From: Annona cherimola
Taxonomy: Eukaryota; Streptophyta; Magnoliopsida; Magnoliales; Annonaceae
Length of the DNA stretch: 64,000 nt
Direction: 5' to 3'
Assembly (NCBI GenBank): GCA_030490835.1
Contig: CM059971.1
Coordinates: forward strand, 55,414,012-55,478,011
In this document: positions 1 to 12,059 of the stretch, in pieces
How the letters are laid out: each line of letters begins with the position of its first letter
Numbering within the stretch: position 1 is the first letter of the stretch
Position numbers and translations under genes: made by a program
The notes under the pieces: generated by a model
What the model saw: only the letters and a program-made list of their open reading frames with translations
Database searches by the model: none
What the model was told of the DNA's origin: nothing

Positions 1-1290
1 TTTATTCATTTTGTCTTTTCTTGTAAGGAAAACATGGTGACCAACTCATAGACTTTCATGCTAATGTGATAGAAAAGAGTTGCATTACAAGCACACACTA
101 CGAATGAAAGGCAGAAAGTTGGTACTCCAGTGGCAAAATTTGGAGCCCCGGCCTCAGGCACTGCTACGGTAGAAAATTCAAAAAACAAGTAGTTTCAGCC
201 AACTTCTAGAGAATTTGGCGCTCCGGTGCTAACAATTTGGCACCGGGACACCAACCCCACTTGTGTGCAATTTTTACACATGTCGACATCAAAATCATTG
301 GGGGTATAAATATATCTTTTAGTGTTCTTTAAACATAAACTGTAGGGCTCATGGCTGCTAAGAAAGGAAGAGAAGAGCAAGGGTTTCAAGGCAGGAAGAA
401 GAACAAGTTGAGAAGAAGTTGTTCACCGCAAATCTATAGAGTTTCATTTCCTCTTCTCATTCCTCTTCTTATTTTTGTTATTCTCCTACCCTAGGATGAT
501 TGTAAACTTGATAACGAAGGGATTTAATATTATGTTTTTGAGTTGAATCTCACTATGGTGGGAGTTATGGAATATTTGATGTCAAAAACTATGTTATTTT
601 GGTTTTCTTATGCTTGAATGATTATGTGATTGTGTTGTAACTTATATTGCATGGGATTATCTTTATATATCATGTTTAATGCATTTACAAGCCTTGCAAC
701 CTTGTAGATTGATTTAATATTCAAATCTATGCTTGGAAGCGTGAGTTTTGGATGAGATCCATATATAAGGCACACATTTTTCAGCTGTTGTTCGAGTTGA
801 ATGTTAATAGGAATATCCTTATTAATCCTTATGTAATCATAATTAGGTTATGTGGTTATTACCCTTGTTTTACTTGATCGCGTGGGAACTTAGCAATTGA
901 ATAAAACAAAGGTATGTTTATATGTCATGGAAGATATATATGAATATAAATGAACCTAAGTTAGTAATCTTTACACAACTAACTTTAAAATGAACCAATT
1001 TAATATAGTTATGAGTCAATGAATTCATACTCTCATCCATCTTATTCATTGTAAGGTAAACTCTATTGCAACCACTTTATTTTGGTTTAGTTTGGTTTAG
1101 TTTAATTTCAATTCTTTAAACACAAATTCTATTCAATTTGTCATTTCACACAAGACAATTGAATTTTAAGGCGCTAATCCGTTTAACACAATCATTTTGT
1201 GAATGATACTCTACTCACTCTATATTACTTGATTGACATGTATATTACATTAAAATAAGCGCTTTAATTAGACATTTGCGCAACTCGTCA
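1..1290 (+). mobile_element. 3' part of a probable Ty3-type LTR (solo)
   Basis: No coding potential is seen. A TATA box (TATAAATA, 305-312) is followed by a GA-rich leader and a long T-rich, AT-rich stretch ending at CGTCA near 1290. The tail, with a GATACTCTACTCACTC-like block and an AATAAGCGCTTTAATTA block, resembles the U5 ends of plant Ty3/gypsy LTRs. The 5' end lies outside the window. No tRNA primer site follows 1290 and copia LTR sequence begins there instead, so I infer a solo LTR. The superfamily comes from recognition of style, not an alignment. Confidence 0.45.
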
Positions 1291-1375
1291 GGGGGTAAAT
1301 TTTTTAATTACTAAAGATTTTTCAAAAGAACCTAATTCACTAATTCTCTCTTGGGTTTTGACATAAACTTGGAAC
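1291..1375 (+). mobile_element. Copia LTR 3'-end fragment
   Basis: This short piece resembles the last 75 or so bases of the plus-strand E2 LTR (39940-40020): AAGAACC-AATTCAC, then CTCTTGGGTTTT and a final GGAACC. It directly precedes an oppositely oriented LTR starting at 1386, so two related LTR ends meet head to head. Confidence 0.45.
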
Positions 1376-1385
1376 CATTACTTAA

Positions 1386-2960
1386 TGTTGGTCCCAAATT
1401 TATGGAAAAATCAAAAACGGGAGGGGTAAATTCAGTTCTTTAAATTTCTTTGGTGATTAAAATTTTAACGCCTATGAGATTTTTCTCCTTTAATTAAAAC
1501 TAGGAGAATAAATAGAGCAAGTAAAATCAAATACAAAGGATACAAGCCATTATAGTGGTTCAGGACGACCCTCCCTACTCCACCCTTCTAAGAACACATT
1601 CTCTTGTGTCTTGGGTTTCACTATTTTAACAATAGTACAATTAGAGTTTTTGCCCTCTTTTAGATTATAGTTCTAGGGGCCCTTTACAATCACAGCATAA
1701 GTAAATGGCGAGTTTCACTACAACTGTACATTACTTGTCTTTAATTGACCTTGGATTTCAACACCAAGCCAAGTAGTAATAGAATAAAGTATTTAGAAAA
1801 TGAAATCTGCATGTTACAATTTGTGTAAACCAAATACAATGCTTGAGTAGACTCAAAAAGTTTGTGGAGAATGGAAGTTTGCAGTACTTTGTAGTGAGAA
1901 TGTGAGCCACCTTATAGAGCACTTAATTCACACTTTAATGCTTGTAAGAAGGAAGATGAAAGTTTATTGAATGCTCTAGCTAACTCTCTTAACTCATGTT
2001 GTCATGCTTTAAAAAGTTGTGGAGTTATTTTGAATGTTAAGGAGTAGGTGACTCACATTAAAGGTGTCCATGTTTGAATTTTTTCGACTGTTAGAGTGTA
2101 AGCTGTAGCTGGAGTTGACTTCGGGTGTGACTTCACCTAAGTTGCAGACTGGAGTTGACTTGGGGTGCGACTTTGATCGAGTCATTTCCTCCTTTTGAGT
2201 TGTCCATTGGTTTTCATGCTCTCCAAGTTCCATCTTGGGTCGGCTTAATCACTGTCTTGACCTAAGTTGCAAGTGGAGTCGACTTCACATGTTCCCAGCC
2301 AATCAGTAAGTTGTGGGTGCGACTTCGCTCATCGTTTGATTTCTTAAACTTCATAAATATGTAATTTTGGCTTTAATACTTCAAGTTCTTCAATTAAATA
2401 AACTTGGCCTTAAACTTCGTCCAAGTTGAAAGCAGAATCGACCTGGGTGTGCGACTTTGTTTATGGTACTTAGTGTTAAAATTCTTTTTTAGAGCTTCAA
2501 ACACTTAAGTTGGAGATCGAAATCGATTTGGTCTTTGACTTCGCTCAAGTCACAAGGTGGAGTCAAATTAGGTACGATGTCACTTGCAGCAAAATGAGAC
2601 AGTGGAAATATGCAATCTTGAAGTCGATGTGGCTCATCAACTTCACCCAAGTTGCAGTCTGAGTTGATTTGGGTTTGCGACTTGACCTGTATGCACTTCA
2701 AACCTTGAGCTCTTTCATTCTCAGTTGGATCCTAAGGTCAACTTCCTTATAGTCTTGACCTAAGTCTATTACACGAGTTGACTTAGCTATGCAACTTGGC
2801 TTGCCTTACTTTAGTATTTGAAAATTCTAACTTGAAATCATTACACCAAATGTGTTTGTACCCTTAAACACTCAAATTTTGATTATTAATTATCAAAACA
2901 TAGATTGCTCTTGATTTGCTAATGGAGTTTATAACAGTTAAAACATCTCAACTTTATTAT
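1386..2960 (-). mobile_element. Decayed LTR of the E1/E2 copia family
   Basis: It starts TGTTGGTCCC at 1386 like the E1 LTR and keeps the order of landmarks: GGGAGGGGTAAATT, the block CCTCCCTACTCCACCCTTC, CTTGTGTCTTGGGTTTCACTA, then repeated AGTTGACTTGGG/GCGACTT motifs from 2100 to 2780, then the CACTCAAATTTTGATTATTAATTATCAAAAC end. GTCGAC palindromes of the young LTRs appear here mostly as GTTGAC, as expected from CpG decay. Short ORFs in it are not genes. Confidence 0.65.
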
Positions 2961-3485
2961 ATTGTTATCTTTCTTCTCAAATTCATTCTTGTGCATGGTC
3001 TTATTATCAACATTTTCTAAATTTTCTTTACTGCTACAAATTTGTTCCCATTTGACCTATTTTTGATAATAAACTTTTTAAATTTCTTAGTGAGCATTGC
3101 AACTTTGTCATCGTCATCACCTACATTTTCAGAAGAAATATCTAGATCAATTTTTATGCCAAATGACTTTTTTACCTTTAATATTTTTTTCATCATTCAT
3201 TTTAAGAATAATTTCATAAGTCATTAAAAGTCGAACGATTGATCAACAATCATAGTGTGAGATTTTTAGCCTCTTCAATTGCAATCACTTTGGCAGTCCA
3301 TGTTATAGATAAAGATCTTATTAACTTTTTGGTCTATTCAACTATAGTAATTGACTTTTCATAACTTTTTAGATTTTTCATAATATTAGTAAACCTACAA
3401 AACATTTTAGAAATAAATTCATTGGGTTTCATTGTAAATAATTCATAATCATACATGAGCATATTTATCCTAGACTTTTCACTTG
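2960..3485 (-). pseudogene. Copia gag fragment, decayed
   Basis: Minus-strand translation, interrupted by stops, matches the Ty1/copia gag pattern. In protein order, a stretch near 3470-3380 (YELF, then MKPNEFISKMF) precedes the conserved WT-K--AIEEAK block near 3310-3260, and a KVAMLTKKFKKF-like block lies near 3110-3070. E1 gag shows the same order. It sits directly beside the decayed LTR at 1386-2960, so gag is followed at once by the 3' LTR and the whole pol region is missing. It cannot be functional. Confidence 0.6.
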
Positions 3486-3689
3486 TGATGATCCTTCATG
3501 GGTAACTATAAGAGTGACTAATGCAAACTAAGTGCTTGTTATTAAGAGCATAATAATTACAAATTTAATTAACATAAGTGAAACACATTAAAGTGAATAC
3601 TATGAGAAAGATAACATAGAATAATAACGAGTTAGGTTGAATTCACAGAGAGATGATAAAATTTTAAATATTCAAGATTTACTTGAAAT

Positions 3690-3930
3690 AAAAAAAAAAG
3701 ATGAGAGAGATGCAAGAGAAGAAAAGATGGAAGAGAGAGAAAGAAGATAAAGAAGGGAGAGATAGAAATTAGAGAGAAGAGAGGAAAGAAAAAGAAAAGA
3801 AATAGGGAGAGACAAGAAGAAGTAGAGAGAGAAGGGAGGAGAGATATTAGCGAGAGAAAGAAGAATCGGAAGAGGGAAACGAGAAGTTACAGAGAGAAAC
3901 GAGAGGGAGAGAAGAAGTGAAACTAGAAAG
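3690..3930 (+). repeat. Purine (GA) tract
   Basis: About 240 bases are almost pure A and G on the plus strand, made of irregular GAGAGA/GAAGA runs. The matching tract in D2 is at 10320-10600. The ORF read from the opposite strand of such tracts is low-complexity Ser/Leu/Phe and is not a gene. Confidence 0.7.
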
Positions 3931-4980
3931 AAAAAAACTGCAATTAATTAACAATGACTTGATCAAATCTATTCTAAGAAAGAAATTAAAAGGTACAAAA
4001 ATAAATTTTAAAATGTGAAAGTAAGAAAGGAAAATGCATTAAGTTTAATCTAAAAATTACGGCACAGGAAATAATGCAGTAAAATTTAATTAAAACTACA
4101 AAGTAACATTTAACAACTACAGGATTATAAAAGCTAAATAAAATTTTAGTTCGCTCGTTGCCCTTTTCCCCTTCGCTACCGTTGTTCTTGCTTAGACAAT
4201 GAGTTATGAGGCAGAGCAGCTACTTAGTTTCAATTGGAAATGCTAGTTTCAATTGGAAATGCTGACGGTTTCTTATGACCACATTTGGAAAAAGGAAGGC
4301 GCTTGGTTCGGCAGGTTGGAGGCAGCTATGATGGGTTTTTAGTTCCAAAACAGACTGTTAAGGCATGGATTTTTCACCAACCTGTTGGTGACTAATGGAG
4401 CTCGAATGGTGCAACGAGGTAGTGCTTGGTCAGCTTCAATTTATTAGTGCTAATATATTTTATTGGCAAAAGCGTTGGTTAGGTGATAGTAGAAGGCTAT
4501 AGTTGAAATGGACTACAAGAGGAGAAGAAAAGGAGCGGTGCGGTCGATTTAGAGGTAGCTGCTTGCCAGAGGTTTCGTGCTATATTTTCGATATTAAAGC
4601 AGATGGAATTTTAGCTGGTGTTAATTTCTGCCGCTGATTAGTTGATTTTGGTCGACTATTGCTGAATCGATGATGAGCTGCTTGAACAGATGCCGGTGAA
4701 GTGTAACCAGTGGTGAATTCTGAAAATTGGTTCTGGACATTGCATAGTTGTTGCTGAATTTTATTTCTGTGCAGCTGCCTTGAATCATCCATGTCTGCCG
4801 GCTGCATTTTATCTTGGATGACCTCATTTCTGCCATTGATTTTTTGGAAAAATGAGTTATTGTAATTTGGGGCATCGATTTGGAAGGAAAGGGCGAGGGC
4901 AACGCTAGCAGCTGCGGTTTGGGAATGGTGCTACATCAAATGTAGCGCTACGGCAGTCCATGGTCACCTATATACATGCA

Positions 4981-5381
4981 GAGGAATGATCCTGTTAGCC
5001 CGGGCTAAGTAAATGTCTCACTTAGCCCACCTTAAAAATCATATTTAAAACAACTTTTTTTTGTTTTTTTCTTCGTACACTTGTTTATCTAAGTGTATTT
5101 AACATATAAATCAAGTTTTATCATTTTTGGATATGTGTATATATTTTTTTTAGATTTTTAAAAATAAGGGAATTTTAAATACATATATACACATAGATGT
5201 TTAAAAATCTAAAAAAAATAGATAAACATATTCAAAAATGGTAAAACTTGGTCTATATGTTAAATACACTTAGATAAACAAGTACATGAAGAAAAAAGTA
5301 AAAAAAAGTTGTTGTAAATAGGTTTTTTGAGGTGGGCTAAGTGGGACATTTACTTAGCCCGGGCTAACAGGATCACTCCTC
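4981..5381. mobile_element. Mutator-like MITE, 9-bp TSD
   Basis: The element is close to a full palindrome: GAGGAATGATCCTGTTAGCC at the left and its near-perfect inverse ending CTCCTC at the right. Arms of roughly 190 bases surround an AT-rich centre. The nine bases ATACATGCA flank both sides (4972-4980 and 5382-5390). The paralogous repeat D2 has the same site once, uninterrupted, at 11123-11131. A 9-bp duplication and long inverted ends are typical of Mutator-like elements. It has no ORF. Confidence 0.85.
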
Positions 5382-6114
5382 ATACATGCAGCATACAATA
5401 TGTAATATAAATAAATCTAGTAGGCTCGTAACTATTCCTAATTTAATTTTTTGAACTCATTTTGAATTCATTTATTTATGTAATTCATTCATGTTATCTC
5501 AAAATTATATGTTAGCCCACTTTGTGCCTATATTTTTCAAAAATATATAATTGTAATCCCAATTTTCCCAAATTATATTAATAAGCTAATACATATTTCA
5601 AAGATTTTTTTAAACCTTATTTGGTTCTATTTATTTTTCCTTTATTTTATTGCAAAAAAGTAGAAAATAACAAATAAATATGTGCAAATTGGATTAAGTT
5701 TTGAGAAAATTGAAATTTTATGAAAAATATAATTTTCATAAATTTTACATAAAACTTGTATTTAATTAACATTTTTATACTTAAAGGTGTGAATTTAATA
5801 TGTAATTATATGGAAATTTTTAGAATTAACATGCTCTTCATTTTAAACATTGCTAGTCCTTTAGCAATGGAAATAATAGATAATATACTACCAATTTTAG
5901 CAATGAAAAAATAATGATGTGCTTTTAATTTTAATAGAAAGTTTTAGAAGTAAATTTTATTACTATATATGTGTAAAAAATTTTACATGATAGACATAAA
6001 AGAAATAGCAAGTATATATGTGTACTAATGAACATTTAAGCATGAGATAAATCATTTTGACTCATCCAAGTTGGGGAACACTCATATCATGATAGTGAGA
6101 GTTTTTTTTTAAAT

Positions 6115-6365
6115 ATTTTTCCATTTCCTCACCATATTTTAGAATATTTACGGATTATATTTTTTCTTTTTTCAAAAATCTTTCCCTCATCATATTTTCA
6201 AGCATCTAGGGAATTTCTCTCTCTTTTTTTTTCAAAAATCTTCTCATCACCATATTTCAAGGTATCTAAAAAAAATTTATTTTTTAAAATTCTCCCATCA
6301 CCATATTTCAGGATATTTTAGGAGTTTTTTCTTTTTTAAAAAAATTCTCCAATCACCATTTTATT
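6115..6365. repeat. Tandem repeat, about 60-bp unit, 4-5 copies
   Basis: Diverged copies of a unit containing CATCACCATATTTCAAG, then TATCTAGGGAATTT, a T-rich run and CAAAAATCTTCTC succeed one another between 6115 and 6365. No ORF is associated. The preceding stretch from 5831 is AT-rich with nothing recognised. Confidence 0.6.
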
Positions 6366-6459
6366 CGAGTTTCTACATTTTTTAAGTGTCAAGCCCTGGT
6401 CATTAGAATTTTTAGGGTTCTTTTTAAAAATTTTAATTTTCTTTTTCTTTTACATATTC

Positions 6460-6462
<3 letters not shown>

Positions 6463-6502
<40 letters not shown>
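6463..6502. repeat. (TA)n microsatellite
   Basis: About 20 uninterrupted TA dinucleotides. Confidence 0.9.
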
Positions 6503-6506
<4 letters not shown>

Positions 6507-8717
6507 ATGATAGTGAAAGTTGATTGCTTAGATGAGAAAAAAAATCATCTTTGTGCCTACTAGTTTCATTCGCATACTGGTGCAATCAATGCTAACAAGT
6601 TTTAAATTTACTAAGAAAATATTATTATGAATACAACTAACTACTATATGCTTCTTCACTCTCAATCAAACATAGCAAGTGTACTTTGATTTTAACTTTA
6701 TGCTCTTTTTTCATTATTTTAAATATACATTTTTACCATTTTTAATATTTTCCCTTTATATTATTTTTTGTTTTTATTCTCTTTTTCTTTTTATATTTTT
6801 GAGTTTTTAATAAAAATTTTAAGTTAAACAAACTAGACCTCCCAACTTAAATGCTACTATCTCTAATACACATACACAAAATATAGATTTATGAAAATAA
6901 GATAGCATGGAAAGAGACAACCTAGGGATGTCGATGGTGGTTTGATTAGAGCTTTGCAATAATTGAACATGAAATTGAACTAATAAAACAAACGAACAAA
7001 ATATATATTGGATTCCTTCCCAATCAGCTCTAAATTGTATATTTCAGCTAGATATAATGCACTCATTTTATCTAACTCTTACTTTATTAAAAAATTTAAC
7101 ATTATGCAAATTATTTAACTTCTTCATATATTCATGCTCAAGGGATATATCATAGGTTAGTAAATCATAATGGTGTCCAATGTGTAACATTTTTCATTTA
7201 GGTTAGATTATTTAAAGAAATTGGACTGTCATTGATTGACTGCGTAATTTTATTAGTGGTTAAACAAGGTTTCTTTTGATTACACAACTCTTTGAGAAAT
7301 TGATTAAAATTGGGAATGTATTGGATGATGTCAAAGAGCAAAATTTTAATGTGAATTTATTTGAACATTTAGATCATCTTTCCTTATGAATTGGTTCTTC
7401 TATACTAAAAAGTCCATCCTTAAAAGTACTTCAAAAGGATGATAGATACTTCTTAATACTTTCATTGATCATTTGCTTTTCATTTTCATCTGTTCCCAAC
7501 TTATCCTGGATAAACTCTTTCTTATTCACCTCAATTTCTTCTTATCTTTTTTCTCCTTCAAACCTACTGTCAATTAATTCCTCATCATTTTCTATAATAT
7601 TTTTTTTGATTTTGAAGAGTGAAATTTTCAATCATTTTATGATCCAAAACCATCAGTACATAATGTTGAAATTATTATGAAATTTTCGTACTACAACTTC
7701 TCTTGTACTGAAAAGTTTGGTTGAATCTGATAATCCAAATGATTTATTGGAGAGAGAATTTTATTTTCAATGTAATTCTTAATATTCCCTTCCTCCAATT
7801 CAATCTCAATAGATTCATAAATACTTTTCATATTCTCTTCCTTTTCAATTAATTTTTTGTTTATTAAGCGTTCAACTTCTAAAGCACATGGAAAGGGAAT
7901 GTTAAGTAAGTATATATTGAGATCATCGTCAATTATCTCCTTCATCATTTTATTTTTCCTTATGTCTTTAATTAACTGTTCATTTACTACTCACGTTAAC
8001 TTGATCATTTCCTCTCCCTAGCCTATTCTTGATTAGTTTTTCTTATTCTATTCAATCTTTTCTTGAATTTAAAAAGCGGAATTCTCACTGTCTAATTTGG
8101 AGGTGTACAGAATTTCAATAAATTTAACAATTCCTGATCCTAAAGTTACTTTATTATTTGAAAAGAAATATGTGGACTAGTATCTATCCTCAACAATTGT
8201 CTTTCTCTCCTTTTTAATTATTCGAAATTCAACCTTAGAAAACTTTTAAATTTTCTGTCTTCCAAGCTCAATCTCAAAAGATTTTTCTTCATTTTTAGTG
8301 TCATCACCTTGAGCCCAAATAGAGAATTTTTCTATAATTTTCCCACAACTTTGCATTCATATACTATGTGACTTCTTGCCGGTTGTCTAAACACTTTTAT
8401 ATTAGAATTTCACCACTTTGTAAAAATACAACTATTACATTTTCTTCATCCTCAAATTTTGGCTTTTTATGTGCTAATGATTCTGATCGAATTTGAAAAT
8501 TTTGACTATCTTGAGGAAATTGTTGATAATTTGGTTGAAGGATGAATAATTTTCTTGTGATTGTATTGTTGGCCATGTATTTTCATAAAAGTCAAGTTAA
8601 TATTGATATTCTAAAATTTTACTTCCTATTTTAGAAAAAGATTAGCCATTATCAAGGATCAATTGCTTTAACTCTTTAAATTTTTTTTTAAAGTTATAAG
8701 TTTGAGGAGATGGTATG
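6503..8717. other. AT-rich stretch, no gene recognised
   Basis: The longest open frame is an 85-residue minus-strand ORF at 7691-7948, rich in Glu, Ile and Lys (short charged runs such as KKLIEKEEN). Similar charged fragments appear between stops up to about 8340 on the same strand, so this may be the relic of a retroelement gag or another repetitive protein. I do not recognise it and see no promoter or splice signals. Confidence 0.35.
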
Positions 8718-9564
8718 TAGGGGTGAAAATAGGGTCGGTCGATCTGTGACCCCCTGCGTCATCTCGATTTTATAAAGGGTTGGGGCAAAGATTTTAGACT
8801 CATATTACACTTTTAAGGAGCGAGGCGAGTCGACCATATTTCAACCCACCTTGACCCACCCTAACCCACATGATGTAAATTATTTTTTAAATTATATTAT
8901 TTACTTATATGAATGTTGTTTTGTTGAATAAATATATTTAACTTATGGATTTTAATATTAATATGATTCATGTTGATATACATTTAACTTTATAACTTAT
9001 TTATATGAATAAATTTTTATTTCTTAATTATATATATGTTGTTCAAGTTATCTCATTCACATATTTATCAATAAAATAAAATATATAATCTATGTTTCTT
9101 ATATATTATAAAAATCAATATTATTATTTACAATTTAGCAATTTTAATTGTAATTCAAAATTTACATCATTGTTTTCTTAAGGTTGGTACACATATTTAT
9201 CTAGGCTAAGTTGTAAACGAAATTATTAAAAGTTTTTACTAATGCTTTGTTATGACAATTGTGTTTTACTCACTAAATAGTAAAATATTGAACCATTTAA
9301 TCTTTAAATTTATGATAAAATAAGTTTAAATTGATTCGTATCTAAATTTTTAAACTTTAGCTTACTTTTTAAATCCGACATGTTGTCCAATTACCGAACC
9401 GAAATCAATTCAAAATTTGTCCCGATACCTATTAAAAAAAGGTGAGGATCAAACGGACCTCATCTTGACTTGGTATAAAAAGTAGAGTCAAACCTGATTT
9501 TTTAAATGTAGGACAGGTTGGGCACACCCTAACCTGCCCCGACTCGCCCCGGTTTTCACCCCAA
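8718..9564. mobile_element. Non-autonomous hAT-like element
   Basis: Terminal inverted repeats are TAGGGGTGAAAA (left) and TTTTCACCCCAA (right). Subterminal CCCACC/GACCC motifs follow and the interior is AT-rich. Flanking octamers ATGGTATG (8710-8717) and ATTGTAGG (9565-9572) agree at six of eight positions, as expected for an aged 8-bp hAT duplication. It has no transposase ORF, so it would have depended on another element. It sits inside an unclassified decayed region whose two halves share GGCC-ATG/TATTTTCATAAA motifs. Confidence 0.65.
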
Positions 9565-9572
9565 ATTGTAGG

Positions 9573-10290
9573 TTATCTAGTTGAGGTGATGAAAAATTTT
9601 CTTTTTGATGCCCTTGTGGCCCATACGTATTTTCATAAACTTGTAATTGACATCAATAATTTAAAAATTGGCACTGGGTTTGTAAATATGGAGAATAAGA
9701 TCGTTGATTTCTCCAAGAAGAATTAGAGGGATTTATCCGAGTTATAAATGTTTGGAAATGAATTGTAATTAAGTGTAGGGAGCTCTTTAAAATTTCAAGT
9801 TTCTTCTTGGTTAAAGGGTGAAAATTAAACCACATTATAGTGTTCTATTTGTAAAGGAAGTGATATGTCTAAGAATGAACTACTTAAATTTTAGTTGGCA
9901 AGTTAGTAATTAAATTTTTGGTGTATTTGATCCAACTTACGTAACTGTTGATCAATAAAGTTCATGTTTGTTCTTAAAATTTATTTTTATTGTAAAAATT
10001 TTAAAAATTTTAATTAGTAATTCATGTATGAGAATCACTAGGGTACAATTAAATTCTACAAAACTTTCTTTGATCAACCAGGTAAGATGTAGGATTGTGA
10101 GAGGCTTCCCTTATCCTAATTTAATAACCTCAAAACTACTTAAGTGTTTTCCTTTAGACCTGTAGCCTAGACACCAATATCTAGTTATGAAATAAAAATA
10201 TAATTTGACCAAACGTCTCACCCAATAAAAGATCACTAATTAAAATTGAAAAATGATTGAAATTTATAAATTAAAGTGATCTAACACAAT
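9573..10290. other. Unclassified decayed sequence
   Basis: A short minus-strand ORF (9653-9835) and the frame downstream of it read as Gln/Tyr/Pro-rich peptide fragments (for example YENTYGPQGHQK), which resemble the low-complexity end of some plant retroelement gag proteins. The same text appears in weaker form on the other side of the hAT-like element near 8550-8600, suggesting that element landed in this repeat. No functional gene is visible. Confidence 0.3.
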
Positions 10291-10294
10291 AAAG

Positions 10295-11710
10295 AACGTA
10301 GATGAGATTTACTTGAAATAAAGAAAAAGAGATGAGAGAAAAAGAAAGATAAGATACGAAGAGCAGAGAGAAGGAGAGAGATAAGAGAGAGGGAAGAGAG
10401 AAAGTAAATAGAAAAGGGAGAGATTGACTATGAAATTAGAAAGAAGAGAGATGAAAGAAAGAAAAAAGAAATGAGGAGAGACAAGAGAGAAAGAAGAGAG
10501 AGAAGGGAGGAGAAATATTAGAAAGAGAAAGAAGAAGGGAAAGAGGGAAGAGAGAGAAAGGGTAGGGAGAGAAAGAAGAAAAACTAGAAAGAAAAAATTG
10601 CAATTAATTAATAACTTAACCAAATCTATTCTAAGAAAGCAATTAAAAGCTACAGAAATAAAATTTAAACTATGAAAGCAATAAAGGAAAATGCATTAAA
10701 TCTAATCTAAAAATTATAGCACAGGGAAAAATCAGTAAAATCTAATTAAAACTATAAAGTAACATATAAAAACTACATGATAATAAAACCTATAGAGAAG
10801 TAAAAATAAAATTTTACAACACACATATGTGAAGAAAAAATAAGTGTTGGACATCATGTAGTTGTTGCTAAATTTTGTTTTTGGCCAGCTTCTTGATTCG
10901 TTGCTGCCTTGAATCATCTATGGCTGCCAGCTGCATTTTATCCTGGACAGCTTCATTTCTGCTGTTGATTTTTTAAAAAAAAAAAAAAAAAAATTGAGAA
11001 GCAATAATTTAGGGTTGAAATGGCCGTCGATCGGGGAGATGAGGGCAGGGGCGATGGTTGCAGCTACGGTTTGGGAATGGCGCAGCATCAAATATAGTGC
11101 TACGACGTCCATCGTCACCTATATACATGCAGCTTATGAATATGAGTAACAACATGTAATTTTTTTGGATAATTAAATCTAGTAGGCTCGTAACTATTCC
11201 CAATTTAATTTTTTGAACTTATTTTGAATTCATTTTATCTCAAAATTATAATGTGGCCCACTTTGTTCTTATATTTTTTAAAAAACATATAATTGTAATC
11301 CCAATTTGCTCAAATTATATTAATAGGCTAACACATATTTCAAAGATAAATTTTTAAAGCCTATTTGGTTCTATTCATTTTTGCTTTTATTTTATTGCAA
11401 AAATAGTATAAAATAACCAAATTCATTTTCATATTTTTAAATATATGCAGATTGGGTTAAATTTTAATTTTTTTAAGCCTATTTGATTCTATTCATTTTT
11501 ACTTTTATTTTATTAAAATATTACAAAGCAACCCAATCCATTTTTATATTTTAAAATATATGCCATTTTGGTCAAATTTTGACAAAAATGAATATTTGAT
11601 TAAAATATAGTTTTTATAAAATTTTACTTAAAACCTGTATTAAATTAACATTTTATACTCAAAGGTGTGAATTTAATATGTAATTGTATGAAAATATTTA
11701 AAATTATCAG
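10295..11710. repeat. Dispersed repeat copy D2 (holds the empty MITE site)
   Basis: This is the second copy of the repeat at 3657-5830, same orientation, with a GA tract at 10320-10600 and an A-run near 10977. CACCTATATACATGCAGC at 11115-11133 is the uninterrupted counterpart of the MITE insertion site in D1. It lacks about 580 bases of the D1 centre. ORFs here are low-complexity or short. Confidence 0.6.
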
Positions 11711-12059
11711 TGTCTCATACCTCTTTTATAGAAGCGTAAGAAAAAATCCTATTAAATTCAAATAGTTAAAGAGAGCAATATAAGACATTTAGAGCTCTAG
11801 CATTTAATTAAATTTATTCAGTTTATTGTTGATTTAGAAAAATGGGAATGTCATTTAGGAAAGTTCAAGCTAAATTCAATAACTCTTTATAGTTTGATAT
11901 CATGTCCCATAAAAAAGAATTTCATTCTAAGTTTTCAATATACAAAAATTGAACCATGGAAAATAAGGGATGTATGATAGAATGATATTTAAAATAACCA
12001 TAATGAATTCTTTCATTGTTATTAAGTTGCTTTATTAAATTTGAAGAACTCTGCACTGC
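11711..12059. other. No feature seen
   Basis: AT-rich sequence without ORF, repeat or motif that I recognise. Confidence 0.5.

Larger units (their letters stand above)
3657..5830. repeat. Dispersed repeat copy D1
   Basis: This segment is paralogous to 10295-11710. Shared blocks include GATTTACTTGAAATAAA, a long GA-rich tract, AACTACA-ataAAA, TTGAATCATC-ATG-CTGCC-GCTGCATTTTATC, TTTGGGAATGG, CACCTATATACATGCA and CTAGTAGGCTCGTAACTATTCC, down to GAATTTAATATGTAATTgTATG near 5820. D1 holds about 580 extra bases (4150-4730) and the MITE at 4981-5381. Neither copy has a convincing ORF. It may be a non-coding retroelement part such as an LTR; the family is not recognised. Confidence 0.6.

Noticed and set aside
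10309..10623. 104-residue minus-strand ORF
   Set aside because: It is the complement of a GA tract and gives only Ser/Leu/Phe low-complexity sequence.
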